From positions 1 through 34,407 of the forward strand of contig JANQKS010000046.1 in NCBI GenBank assembly GCA_028281005.1: a DNA stretch of 34,407 bases, read 5' to 3'. Of this stretch, positions 25,012 to 32,448 are shown piece by piece. The notes beneath the pieces were generated by a model that searched no databases, was not told where the DNA came from, and was given only the letters and a program-made list of their open reading frames with translations. The position numbers and the translations under genes were made by a program. This stretch comes from Pseudomonadales bacterium (GTDB taxonomy: Bacteria > Pseudomonadota > Gammaproteobacteria > Pseudomonadales > Azotimanducaceae). Numbering within the stretch: position 1 is the first letter of the stretch; each line of letters opens with the position of its first letter.

Positions 25012-25332
25012 CTAGCTGACCTGCAAGCCCAATTGCTTGTCGCGCACAATCTCGCGCCGCAGCCGCGCGGCAATGTCCGCGGCACACGCTTGTGGGTCTC
25101 TGTTGTTGACTTTCAGTACGTGTGAGCGTCCCGAGCGCAGCTTGGCTTCAAGCCGACAACTGTACAGAGAATGCACGCCTTGTTTACCCACCGAGCTGTT
25201 GTCGACATCAAACACCAAGACCAGGCGCTTGATCTGCCAATGCACGGAAGACAGCGTCAAGTCCAGCTGCCGTTCAATCTTGCTGCGCCACTCGGCTTCT
25301 AGTGCCGGTGGTAATACTAACTGCGTGACCAT
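25012..25332 (-). CDS. Second HPF/RaiA-like small protein
   Basis: A 106-residue protein with the one-domain pattern of hibernation factors: VHWQIKRLVLVFDVDNSSVG, then VHSLYSCRLEAKLRSGRSHV, and NRDPQACAADIAARLRREIV as a final helix. It is shorter and lacks the basic tail of the first copy at 19772-20110. AAGGAG lies five bases before the ATG at 25332. It is convergent with nhaR (21 bases between the stops). The assignment rests on the order of strands and helices and is less secure than for the first copy; another small alpha/beta fold remains possible. Confidence 0.5.
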   Translation of the reverse strand: MVTQLVLPPALEAEWRSKIERQLDLTLSSVHWQIKRLVLVFDVDNSSVGKQGVHSLYSCRLEAKLRSGRSHVLKVNNRDPQACAADIAARLRREIVRDKQLGLQVS

Positions 25333-25404
25333 ATGTGCTCCTTAATTCTGAGCACAATTCTGCGATTCCCGCTTGCGCAAACAAGCAGAGAAACTCAGAA
25401 GTCC

Positions 25405-25423
25405 GATTCGGTGAAGCCGAATC
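25405..25423. other. Small hairpin in intergenic DNA
   Basis: GATTCGG and CCGAATC pair over a 5-base TGAAG loop. There is no T-run on either side, so it is not an obvious intrinsic terminator. Confidence 0.5.
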
Positions 25424-25524
25424 ATTACGCTTCCGCACTGTTCGGTTATCTCTGCCAGGTGCGTAGAAACGAACTGATGGCGTGATGATGTGTCCTAACT
25501 GAAGATATTCGATGAGAAATTTTG

Positions 25525-25567
25525 GTGTCCTGTTTGGTTAATTCATTGAATTAACCAAACAGGACAC
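25525..25567. repeat. Perfect 43-bp palindrome (21-bp arms)
   Basis: The arm running from GTGTCCTG to TTAATTCA (25525-25545) is repeated exactly in reverse complement at 25547-25567, with one base (T, 25546) at the centre. It ends in GGACACTAG, so again against a CTAG. No T-run follows on either strand, so an ordinary terminator is unlikely. It could be a cruciform, a large operator, a very stable RNA stem before the YebE-like gene, or a collapsed mobile element. It lies 44 bases upstream of the next start codon. Confidence 0.9.
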
Positions 25568-25611
25568 TAGCTACATACATTTAGCGATATAGGTGATTAA
25601 GGAGCAACCAT

Positions 25612-26250
25612 ATGCCTATCGACAAACTACTCAAAAACCCCCAAGCAAGCACCGCACTGACTGGCGCCTTAAGCGGTGCAGCCGGAGGCGCGTTAGTCAG
25701 CGCTTTTACCAACAAGAAGTCCGCCAAAAAACTACTCAAGGGTGCGGGTTTGGTTGCCGTGGGAGGCATGGCTTGGAAAGCTTACCAAAGTTATCGAAGC
25801 AACAACGCCCCGGCACAACAAGAGGACCCAGCCATCACGCAGCGGGAGTTTGAAGCGGTGGTTGCGCCGGAAGCAACGGACACAGCGCCGTTGATTTTGC
25901 AGGCCATGATTGCAGCCGCCCACGCCGACGGGCACTTAACCGCCGAAGAACAGCAGCGCATTTGGCAGCAGGCGCTAGATCAGGGACTACCCACAGAGCA
26001 GCTGGAAACACTGCAACAGCAAATGCAAACCCCACCGTCACTCGAGCAGCTGGTTGCATCTTGCCCAGACTTGGCCACTAAAATAGAAGTGTATACCGCA
26101 TCGCTGCTGGCGCTTGATGAGCACTGCGCTGCCGGTCAAGCCTACCTGGCGACGCTGGCGGATGGGTTAGGTTTACCCGCCCCCCTGGTTAACACGTTAC
26201 ACCAACAGTGTGGTCACAGCGGGGAACCCCAGCTGTCCGAAACGGCCTGA
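25612..26250 (+). CDS. YebE-like protein (DUF533, TerB-like fold)
   Basis: A 212-residue protein of the DUF533 family. The N-terminus has small-residue-rich, weakly hydrophobic segments (ALTGALSGAAGGALVSAF and LLKGAGLVAVGGMAWKAYQSY), as in E. coli YebE, which is predicted to sit in the inner membrane. Residues 90-205 are helical and TerB-like: LILQAMIAAAHADGHLTAEE, then EVYTASLLALDEHCAAGQAYL. Function is unknown; in E. coli yebE responds to envelope stress. AAGGAG lies eight bases before the ATG. The message would begin close to or within the 43-bp palindrome upstream. Confidence 0.8.
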   Translation: MPIDKLLKNPQASTALTGALSGAAGGALVSAFTNKKSAKKLLKGAGLVAVGGMAWKAYQSYRSNNAPAQQEDPAITQREFEAVVAPEATDTAPLILQAMIAAAHADGHLTAEEQQRIWQQALDQGLPTEQLETLQQQMQTPPSLEQLVASCPDLATKIEVYTASLLALDEHCAAGQAYLATLADGLGLPAPLVNTLHQQCGHSGEPQLSETA

Positions 26251-26596
26251 CACCCTCACGCTGATATCGCAGCGTCTGACATCCAGTCAGCATACAACTT
26301 TTGCCGCGCGTCTTTGCCGTGCACAGCGGGCGCGGCCCTCACGACGTGACAAATCCCGCACGTGCGTCCTTAGAGATGGGGAGAAATGGGGAAGAAAGTT
26401 GGGATGGTGTGGCGCGATCAGTTTCTACTTGTTCACGCGCTGAAGATTTGTCGTTCATCAGCCTACCCCGATAGGTGCCTTTCGCACACTATCGGGTAAG
26501 CTCAAATGTTTACCTAGGGAGCCTCTGCATAAGTCTCAAAAGCTCAGAGGCTCCCTAACTGTTTATCGCCAAGTATTTATTCGGAAATTCCGTAGT
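26251..26596. other. Gene-free interval with two strong inverted repeats
   Basis: No convincing ORF was seen. The interval holds two hairpins between the YebE-like gene and the small membrane protein gene, which converge on it. The first (26467-26496) is a 12-bp stem with one bulged A and a CTTTC loop. The second (26515-26557) is a 13-bp perfect stem, TAGGGAGCCTCTG with its complement, around a 17-base loop. Neither has a T-run, though either could end transcription from one of the converging genes. Confidence 0.6.
26515..26557. repeat. 13-bp inverted repeat, possible IS/MITE relic
   Basis: TAGGGAGCCTCTG (26515-26527) and its exact complement (26545-26557) flank 17 bases. The left arm continues as CATAAGTC, giving a sequence of the style GAGCCTCTGCATAAGTC that resembles terminal repeats of some IS elements. 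The flanks are CTAG on the left and CTAA on the right, compatible with a YTAR target duplication. The similarity is from memory and unverified. Confidence 0.4.
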
Positions 26597-26782
26597 TTAG
26601 TTTACCGCTGCTCCCATGGCCCAAATGCCGGACAGCACCAGGGTGGAGGCTACCGCAGGGATCACAATACCCACTACCACAGAGGCGGAAGGATCATCAA
26701 TCCAGCGGGACAGACGCTGACCAAAGGTTAATTCTTCAGTGACAACGGGTGCTTCATGTACTTCTTGGTTGGTGTCGCTCAT
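26597..26782 (-). CDS. Small single-span membrane protein
   Basis: A 61-residue protein with an acidic, hydrophilic N-terminus (SDTNQEVHEAPVVTEELTFG), then one hydrophobic segment at about 33-59 (ASVVVGIVIPAVASTLVLSG) and a C-terminal asparagine. TAAGG precedes the ATG by eight bases. It is not recognised. The clean membrane helix and good start favour a real gene, perhaps a small regulator or subunit of a membrane complex. It stands alone, convergent with the YebE-like gene and divergent from the sulfatase. Confidence 0.55.
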   Translation of the reverse strand: MSDTNQEVHEAPVVTEELTFGQRLSRWIDDPSASVVVGIVIPAVASTLVLSGIWAMGAAVN

Positions 26783-27109
26783 TAGGTCAGCCTTACTTTC
26801 GTGTTTGTGTATTTTGTGCGAACAATACGTTTGTGCGCTTGTTATTGACGAACAGCTACCGCCGCCGCCGCGAGCATTCTATGGCGCAAAGGCTGCAGCA
26901 CAACTCGGCTGAACCGCTAATATTTTTCGGCTGAGCCGAACTATGGAAAAAGTGGGGTACAGGTCACATTTCGTCTGCCGTGGAGGCACCCTTTCATGCA
27001 AAATTGCAGGCTCAAGCCGCTGCAAGCGTCGTCTGCTGACACGACGAGCTTACAAAATCAGAGCAAAAAGAAAAGCGACAGCAAACCACAGCAAGGAATA
27101 GGGGAGGCC

Positions 27110-28756
27110 ATGTTTTCAGAGACAATGTCGCAACACCCGCCGGCGCACGCAACCGGCCGCGTGATTACCTCTTTTATCTTCATCCTGTGCAGCATCTGCC
27201 TAGCCCCTTGGGGATACGCAACCCATAGCGAAGGTCATCCGCCTAACATCGTTTTCATCCTGACCGACGATCAGCGTTACGACGAAGTAGGTTTTCTTAA
27301 TCCGGTATTGGAAACGCCCAACATGGATGCGTTAGCCGCTGAGGGCGTGCATTTCAAAAACGCCTTTGTCACAACCGCGCTGTGTTCCCCCAGCCGCGCC
27401 AGCATCCTCACCGGGCAAATGATGCACAACCATGGGGTGATCGATAACAACCGACCGTTGCCAACCGGTCTCGAACTATTTCCCGAGCGAATGCAGGCGG
27501 CGGGCTATCAAACAGCATTTGTCGGCAAATGGCACATGGGCGGGGCAATAGCCGACCCGCGACCTGAGTTTGACTATTGGGTGAGTTTTGCAGGCCAAGG
27601 CAACTACTATCCCTTAAACGCCTTTGGCGCGCGCAGTATGCTGAACGTCAACGGTGAAAATGTTCCGCAGCAAGGATACATCACCGATGAGTTGACCGAT
27701 TACGCACTGCAGTTCCTCACCCAACGCGATCCCGAAAAACCTTTCTTTCTATATCTTTCTCACAAAGCGGTGCACGCGAATTTAGACCCGGCCGAGCGCC
27801 ACAAAGATCAATATGCTGACGCGGACATCAAAATCGGTGAGCCGCCTGCCGAAGACGCTGATGTGCCGATGTGGGTACACAACCAACGCAACAGCTGGCA
27901 TGGCGTGGACTTCCCCTACCACAGCGACCTGCCGCTGAAAGAGTTTAAACGCCAGTACCATCGTGCACTGAGCGCTGTAGACGACAGCCTCGGTCGCTTG
28001 CAGCAGTGGTTGGAGACACAGGGTTTGCACAAAAATACCGTGGTGATTCTCATGGGAGACAACGGCTTTCTATTTGGCGAGCACGGTCTGATCGATAAAA
28101 GAAACGCTTATGAGGAATCCATGCGGGTGCCGCTGCTCATGTCCGGCCCAGGGCATTTCCCGGCAGGGTCTGTGGTATATGAAATGGTGGCCAACATCGA
28201 CATCGCCCCGTCGCTGCTGACCTTGGCTGGCGCAGAGATCCCAACCCACTATGACGGCGCCAGCTTCATCGGTTTAGCAAAAGCCGACGCCGCAACAAAA
28301 CCCACCTGGCGCGACACGCTGACTTACGAGTACTACTGGGAATTTAACTACCCACACACCCCCACGGTGTTCGCCCTACGCACGGATCGCTTCAAGTACA
28401 TTCAATACCACGGTGTGTGGGATACCGAAGAGTTGTTTGACCTGCATGCCGATCCGCAGGAAGCCAACAATCTGATTGAGGATCCGGCGCTGCTCGCCAC
28501 CAAGCTAAAAATGCGCGAACAGCTGTACGCCTCTCTCGCTGACCAAGAGGGTCAACACAACATCCCGTTTTCGCGAAAATTTAATCAAGGCGCTGTGTTC
28601 CGGCATACAGATCGCAGCCAAGCGGCGGAATATCCGGACAAATGGCTGCGCCGAGGTGATGCTCCGGACCGTTGGGAGCACATCCTGCCGGACAGTGAGC
28701 AGAAGACGGAGCAGCTAAAGACAGTGAATGAAGTGCTGAACCAACGCGAACTCTGA
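27110..28756 (+). CDS. Secreted sulfatase (type I, formylglycine-dependent)
   Basis: I chose the ATG at 27110 (548 residues), preceded by GGGGAGG, because it puts a signal peptide (VITSFIFILCSICLAPWGYA) near the N-terminus; the longer frame from 26996 adds a polar stretch. The catalytic signature CSPSRASILTG begins at Cys92, which a formylglycine-generating enzyme must oxidise. Calcium ligands include NIVFILTDDQR (D53, D54) and later GDNGFLFGEHG. GKWHMGG is the conserved lysine/histidine block. It cleaves sulfate esters, likely of algal polysaccharide or another sulfated compound, in the periplasm or outside. No formylglycine-generating enzyme is in the window. The last codons (CGC GAA CTC TGA) belong to the 41-bp repeat that follows, so the natural C-terminus may have been altered. 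Confidence 0.9.
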   Translation: MFSETMSQHPPAHATGRVITSFIFILCSICLAPWGYATHSEGHPPNIVFILTDDQRYDEVGFLNPVLETPNMDALAAEGVHFKNAFVTTALCSPSRASILTGQMMHNHGVIDNNRPLPTGLELFPERMQAAGYQTAFVGKWHMGGAIADPRPEFDYWVSFAGQGNYYPLNAFGARSMLNVNGENVPQQGYITDELTDYALQFLTQRDPEKPFFLYLSHKAVHANLDPAERHKDQYADADIKIGEPPAEDADVPMWVHNQRNSWHGVDFPYHSDLPLKEFKRQYHRALSAVDDSLGRLQQWLETQGLHKNTVVILMGDNGFLFGEHGLIDKRNAYEESMRVPLLMSGPGHFPAGSVVYEMVANIDIAPSLLTLAGAEIPTHYDGASFIGLAKADAATKPTWRDTLTYEYYWEFNYPHTPTVFALRTDRFKYIQYHGVWDTEELFDLHADPQEANNLIEDPALLATKLKMREQLYASLADQEGQHNIPFSRKFNQGAVFRHTDRSQAAEYPDKWLRRGDAPDRWEHILPDSEQKTEQLKTVNEVLNQREL

Positions 28757-28786
28757 TCCTAAGTTTTCAAGTGGTTTGAGCACTAG
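28746..28786 (+). repeat. Solo 41-bp copy of the CTAG repeat end
   Basis: All 41 bases, from GCGAACTCTGATCC to GAGCACTAG, equal the reverse complement of 34240-34280. The match stops abruptly on the left, so only one end of the element is here. It fills the gap between two convergent genes: it contains the sulfatase stop TGA (28754-28756), and its CTAG contains the TAG of the VOC gene (28783-28785). Confidence 0.92.
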
Positions 28787-29178
28787 ATCCGCTTTATGAA
28801 ACCCCACTGATAACCCATACCGTCGTCGACGGTGAGCATACGCACGCCAAATTCGCGGTCCACCGGAGCGTCGCACGCCACCCCTGCGGCACACACACGT
28901 TCATACACCGCATCCACATCTGCGACCCATACGCCCATCCAGGTGGGTCGAGTATCTTGTTCTGAACGTTTGCCGGAGCCATCCAACCACAACTCCGTGT
29001 CACCGACACGCATCTCCGCGTTCTGAACCTGACCTGCCTGATCCTCCCATCGCCCAATCTCTGTGAATCCAAACACACGGGTGTACCACTCCATGGCCGC
29101 CTCGACATCGTCGTAATACAGATAGGGCACAATGCCCCGATAACTGTCTGTCATACGGTCTGTCAAACGTTCCGTCAT
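28783..29178 (-). CDS. VOC-superfamily (glyoxalase/bleomycin-resistance-like) protein
   Basis: From the ATG at 29176-29178, preceded by AGGGG at a good distance, the protein has 131 residues, the normal size for a one-module VOC protein. It has the paired beta-alpha-beta-beta-beta pattern: VPYLYYDDVEAAMEWYTRVFGFTEIGRWED, in which YYDDVEAAMEWY is typical, then MGVWVADVDAVYERVCAAGV and VDDGMGYQWGFIKRI. This subgroup resembles PhnB/glyoxalase-like proteins. Metal ligands are not all obvious and the substrate cannot be named. Its TAG stop is formed by the CTAG edge of the neighbouring repeat copy. Confidence 0.82.
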   Translation of the reverse strand: MTERLTDRMTDSYRGIVPYLYYDDVEAAMEWYTRVFGFTEIGRWEDQAGQVQNAEMRVGDTELWLDGSGKRSEQDTRPTWMGVWVADVDAVYERVCAAGVACDAPVDREFGVRMLTVDDGMGYQWGFIKRI

Positions 29179-29238
29179 GCTGTTCCCCTTCCGGTACCTG
29201 TGCGGTGCAACACTAAGCGCTGCACAGTGTTGTCGGCT

Positions 29239-29478
29239 ATGATACCCGACGTGCACATCGTCAGATCAATTCATGGCTGCTGCTGTTTGCTGCTGGCCCT
29301 CCCTTTGGTCACTACAGATGCAGCCAACGCAGTGGCCGGCGTCCGCGCCAACGATTGCGACACCGACATGCCCTATGGCGGCCCGGCGCAGGCCGGACCC
29401 TTGTTCTACCGAACTTTGTTGTCTTCGGCTTGTCCTACCGAGCTTTATCCGACTAGACAGGGTAATGATATATCGTAA
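29239..29478 (+). CDS. Small ORF with possible signal peptide (doubtful)
   Basis: A 79-codon frame from ATG 29239. It has a hydrophobic stretch (GCCCLLLALPLVTTDAANA) after a short basic start, followed by about 45 residues including NDCDTDMPYGGP. It might be a small secreted protein or the 5' remnant of a longer secreted enzyme whose remainder is lost. No ribosome site is evident and its end runs into the candidate Zur box, so it may be chance. Not recognised. Confidence 0.25.
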   Translation: MIPDVHIVRSIHGCCCLLLALPLVTTDAANAVAGVRANDCDTDMPYGGPAQAGPLFYRTLLSSACPTELYPTRQGNDIS

Positions 29479-29480
29479 CA
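29466..29480. promoter_or_regulatory. Candidate Zur box upstream of the ZnuD-like receptor gene
   Basis: TGATATATCGTAACA matches 11 of the 14 defined positions of the gammaproteobacterial Zur core TGTTATANTATAACA. It lies about 200 bases before the receptor start, leaving a long leader (29481-29676) without other recognisable sites. Zur with zinc would repress the gene. Comparison was made by eye with the consensus as I know it. Confidence 0.4.
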
Positions 29481-29676
29481 ATATCCTCCTGAAGCGCTGT
29501 GTCGCGGTACCTCAATTGAATTGTGCTTAGCACTGTCAGAAGCGAACCGCTGTTGTGGAGAGCACTGTTGTTGACGCGCGTGGTGGCATCCAAAGCACCA
29601 TCGCACAGCAACTGAGCATTGGCGTTTTTCAAAGCTGCGACCACGTCGCCGCGAAAACTATAAGTCAGGAAAAACT

Positions 29677-31755
29677 ATGGAAATCAGAAGCTTGCTCTTA
29701 TTGAGCATGAGTTTTGTGGGGGTCACCACCGCGGCAATGGCCGACGACACGCCTGAAATTGTGGAGGAGGTGGTTGTTATTGCCCACCCCCTCGCTGCTG
29801 ACGGCCTGTCCCAGGCGTCCTCGGTGTTAACCGGTCAACAGTTACATAGAAACGCATCAAACGGAATCGGGGATACGCTCGGCCGGCAACCCGGCATCCA
29901 GTCTGCACAATTCGGATCTGCCGTCAGCCGGCCCGTTATCCGCGGTCTAGCCGGACCCAGAGTGCGTATCATGGAAGATCGTATTGACGCGCTCGACGTA
30001 TCGGTTACCAGTGCTGACCACGCAGTGACGATCGAACCGTTTCTCGCTGAGCGCATTGAGGTGCTCAAAGGCTCCAGCACCTTACTGTATGGCTCCGGCG
30101 CCATCGGCGGGGTTGTAGACATCGATACCGGGCGCATTCCAAGCAGTGTGCCAGATGCCCCCATCACCGGTGGAGTCGAAACGCGTTATGACGATGCGTC
30201 AGACGGCAACAACACCATCATCAAATTAAACGGCGGTATTGGCGAACATTTCGCCTGGCACCTGGATGGCAACTGGAAAGACGGCGACGACTATGAAATT
30301 CCGGGCTTTGCGGAATCACGCCGCCTGCGCGCTCTAGAGGAAGAAGAGCACGAAGAAGGTGAGGAGGAACACGAAGAGGAAGAGGAAGCACGTGGAGAAC
30401 TGCCCGGCAGCGCTTTTGATTTCGAATCTTATGCGGGTGGTGTTTCCTACGTCGACGACTGGGGTTTCTTCGGCGTCGCCGTAAGCCGCATCGAAGCCGA
30501 CTACGGCCTGCCCGGAGGTCACGAGCATGAGCACGAAGGCGAAGAAGGTGGCGAAGAAGAAGAGGAAGAAGAAGAAGGCAATCCGATCCTCGATATGGAG
30601 CAGACCAGAATCGACCTTGAGTTAGACGTGCGAGACCCTTTTGGTCCGTTTAACGCCCTCAACCTGCGCTTGGGCATCAATGATTATGAGCACACGGAAA
30701 TTGAAGGCAATGGCGAAGCAGCCATCGACTACAGCAACGAAGCCTGGGAATTACGCGGCGAGTTAACCTATGAAGAAGGTAACTGGCTCGGGGTTGTAGG
30801 TTTTCAGCACAATGACCGAGAGTTCTCCGCCATCGGCTTTGAAGAGGAAGCCTTTACACCCCCGGTCGATTCCACCGACACCGGTATATTCTGGTTGGGT
30901 GAACGTTCCTTCGACAATTGGGATTTGGAAACCGGCGTACGTGTAGGACGGGTAGAACACGATCCCGAAGCCAATTCCAGCGAAAGTTTTACCACCTATG
31001 CGTTCTCAATCGGCGCGGTAGTACCGCTTAGCGACAGTTTGCGGTTAGGGCTGCTGCTTGACCAATCTTCACGAGCGCCGATCAGCGAAGAGCTGTATTC
31101 CAACGGGCCGCACATTGCTACCAACGCATTTGAAATTGGGGATCCCAATCTCGACAACGAGGTAGCGACCGGGCTGTCGGCCACATTGAACTTCACAGGA
31201 GGCGTGTGGGAAGGCGAGGCAACGGTGTACTACAACCGCTTCAGCGACTTTATCTACGAGCAAGCCAACGGTGAGGTCGAAGATGGGCTACCGGTATATG
31301 AGTGGCTGCAAGACGATGCCGACTTCATGGGTGTGGACCTTGAGGCCAGCGTTCGTGTGGCGCAGTGGGAAGGCGGCGAAGCCCGCGTACGGGGCATGTT
31401 TGACTACGTGAGCGCAGAAGTCGACATCAGTGGTGACGACGATCTACCGCGCATCCCACCATTACGTTATGGCGGTGGAGTATCTCTGCAGTTCGGCCCG
31501 GTATTGGCTGCTGTCGACTACCTCAGAGTTCAGGAGCAACGGGACACAGCGGAGTTTGAGTTGCGCACCGACAGCTATAATGACCTGCGCGTCTACATCG
31601 GCGCCGACATTCCGGTGGGTGAAACCACCGTCGGGGTGTTTTTGCACGGCAAAAATCTGACCGACGATGAGCAGCGCAATCACGCTTCATTCATCAAAGA
31701 CGTTGCACCCGCACCTGGGCGCACCGTTGAAGCAGGGGTACGGATACAGTTCTAA
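29677..31755 (+). CDS. ZnuD-like TonB-dependent outer-membrane receptor (zinc uptake)
   Basis: A 692-residue receptor with a signal peptide (EIRSLLLLSMSFVGVTTAAMA), a plug domain (about 28-155, with VEEVVVIAHPLA near the TonB box, PVIRGLAGPRVRIMEDRI and IEVLKGSSTLLYGSGAIGGVVDI) and a barrel ending in the aromatic RIQF. Two loops are extremely rich in glutamate and histidine: residues about 221-237 (EEEEHEEGEEEHEEEEE) and about 282-300 (HEHEHEGEEGG then eight Glu). Such loops are typical of ZnuD zinc receptors and could gather metal at the surface. AGGA precedes the ATG by six bases. The candidate Zur box upstream supports zinc rather than iron. Copper or nickel as substrate cannot be excluded. 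Confidence 0.85.
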   Translation: MEIRSLLLLSMSFVGVTTAAMADDTPEIVEEVVVIAHPLAADGLSQASSVLTGQQLHRNASNGIGDTLGRQPGIQSAQFGSAVSRPVIRGLAGPRVRIMEDRIDALDVSVTSADHAVTIEPFLAERIEVLKGSSTLLYGSGAIGGVVDIDTGRIPSSVPDAPITGGVETRYDDASDGNNTIIKLNGGIGEHFAWHLDGNWKDGDDYEIPGFAESRRLRALEEEEHEEGEEEHEEEEEARGELPGSAFDFESYAGGVSYVDDWGFFGVAVSRIEADYGLPGGHEHEHEGEEGGEEEEEEEEGNPILDMEQTRIDLELDVRDPFGPFNALNLRLGINDYEHTEIEGNGEAAIDYSNEAWELRGELTYEEGNWLGVVGFQHNDREFSAIGFEEEAFTPPVDSTDTGIFWLGERSFDNWDLETGVRVGRVEHDPEANSSESFTTYAFSIGAVVPLSDSLRLGLLLDQSSRAPISEELYSNGPHIATNAFEIGDPNLDNEVATGLSATLNFTGGVWEGEATVYYNRFSDFIYEQANGEVEDGLPVYEWLQDDADFMGVDLEASVRVAQWEGGEARVRGMFDYVSAEVDISGDDDLPRIPPLRYGGGVSLQFGPVLAAVDYLRVQEQRDTAEFELRTDSYNDLRVYIGADIPVGETTVGVFLHGKNLTDDEQRNHASFIKDVAPAPGRTVEAGVRIQF

Positions 31756-31792
31756 GCTGTATCACGTGAACGATAGACAGCGCTAATTGCAG

Positions 31793-31826
31793 TAATAGAT
31801 ATAATTCATTATATATATTGTCTTGG
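31793..31826 (+). promoter_or_regulatory. AT-rich promoter region of the peroxiredoxin gene
   Basis: The stretch ATAGATATAATTCATTATAT is strongly A+T-rich and includes TATAAT. ATAGATATAATTCAT partly fits one half of the OxyR pattern ATAGNTNNNANCTAT, while the following half is poor. It may be a simple promoter; OxyR control is only a suggestion from the nature of the gene downstream. Confidence 0.3.
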
Positions 31827-31869
31827 ATCCTTATGATGACCAGTGTCAATCATTAAGGAGCCCAAGACA

Positions 31870-32448
31870 ATGCAATTTGCTGCTACCAACCACGTCCCCC
31901 ACGCAGTCTTCAAAACCCGCGTACGCGACGAATCCATTGGCGGTGACAACCCGTTTCGCTGGCAGGACGTAAGCTCAGAAGAGATCTTCAACAACCGCCG
32001 CGTGGTGGTATTCGCGTTACCTGGCGCGTTTACGCCGACCTGTTCTTCTACCCACTTGCCGCGGTTCGAAGAACTGTACGACAAATTCAACGCCCACGGC
32101 GTCGATGACATTTATTGCCTCTCGGTTAACGACGCGTTTGTGATGTTCCAGTGGTCCAAACACATCGGCGCAGACCGCGTGAAGATGTTACCCGACGGCA
32201 ACGGCGAATTTACGCGCAAGATGGGTATGTTAGTGAACAAAGAAAACCTCGGTTTTGGTCCACGCTCATGGCGCTACGCCATGGTGGTGAACAATGGTGA
32301 AATTGAGCAGATCTTTGTGGAGCCCGGCCTTGAAGATGACTGCCCCACGGATCCGTTTGAGGTATCCGACGCAGATACGGTTCTGGCGTGGATAAAAGGT
32401 GAAACCGCTCCGGCTGAGAAACCAGCGCGCGCTGCCTTTGTCGGCTAG
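31870..32448 (+). CDS. Peroxiredoxin (Prx5/AhpE-like redoxin)
   Basis: From the ATG at 31870, nine bases after AAGGAG, it has 192 residues. The peroxidatic cysteine is C58 in PGAFTPTCSSTHLPRF, the Prx5-type signature. A second cysteine, C83, is in DDIYCLSVND, and a third, C158, in LEDDCPTDPFEVSDADT. It should reduce hydrogen peroxide and organic peroxides in the cytosol. The redoxin core resembles the peroxiredoxin-glutaredoxin hybrids but no glutaredoxin domain follows; the adjacent convergent gene encodes a GST. The stop overlaps the GST stop by four bases (CTAG), with each gene using the TAG on its own strand. Confidence 0.92.
   Translation: MQFAATNHVPHAVFKTRVRDESIGGDNPFRWQDVSSEEIFNNRRVVVFALPGAFTPTCSSTHLPRFEELYDKFNAHGVDDIYCLSVNDAFVMFQWSKHIGADRVKMLPDGNGEFTRKMGMLVNKENLGFGPRSWRYAMVVNNGEIEQIFVEPGLEDDCPTDPFEVSDADTVLAWIKGETAPAEKPARAAFVG

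Noticed and set aside
25525-25567. Reading the 43-bp palindrome as a rho-independent terminator
   Set aside because: Neither side has the U-tract such terminators need, and it lies just upstream of a gene start rather than close after a gene end.
26996-27109. Longer sulfatase start giving 38 extra residues
   Set aside because: The extra part is polar and lysine-rich and would precede the signal peptide; the ATG at 27110 has GGGGAGG just upstream.
30340-30590. GAA-rich repeats in the TonB receptor gene as a possible assembly error
   Set aside because: The frame stays open through both tracts and the resulting Glu/His loops fit ZnuD-type receptors.
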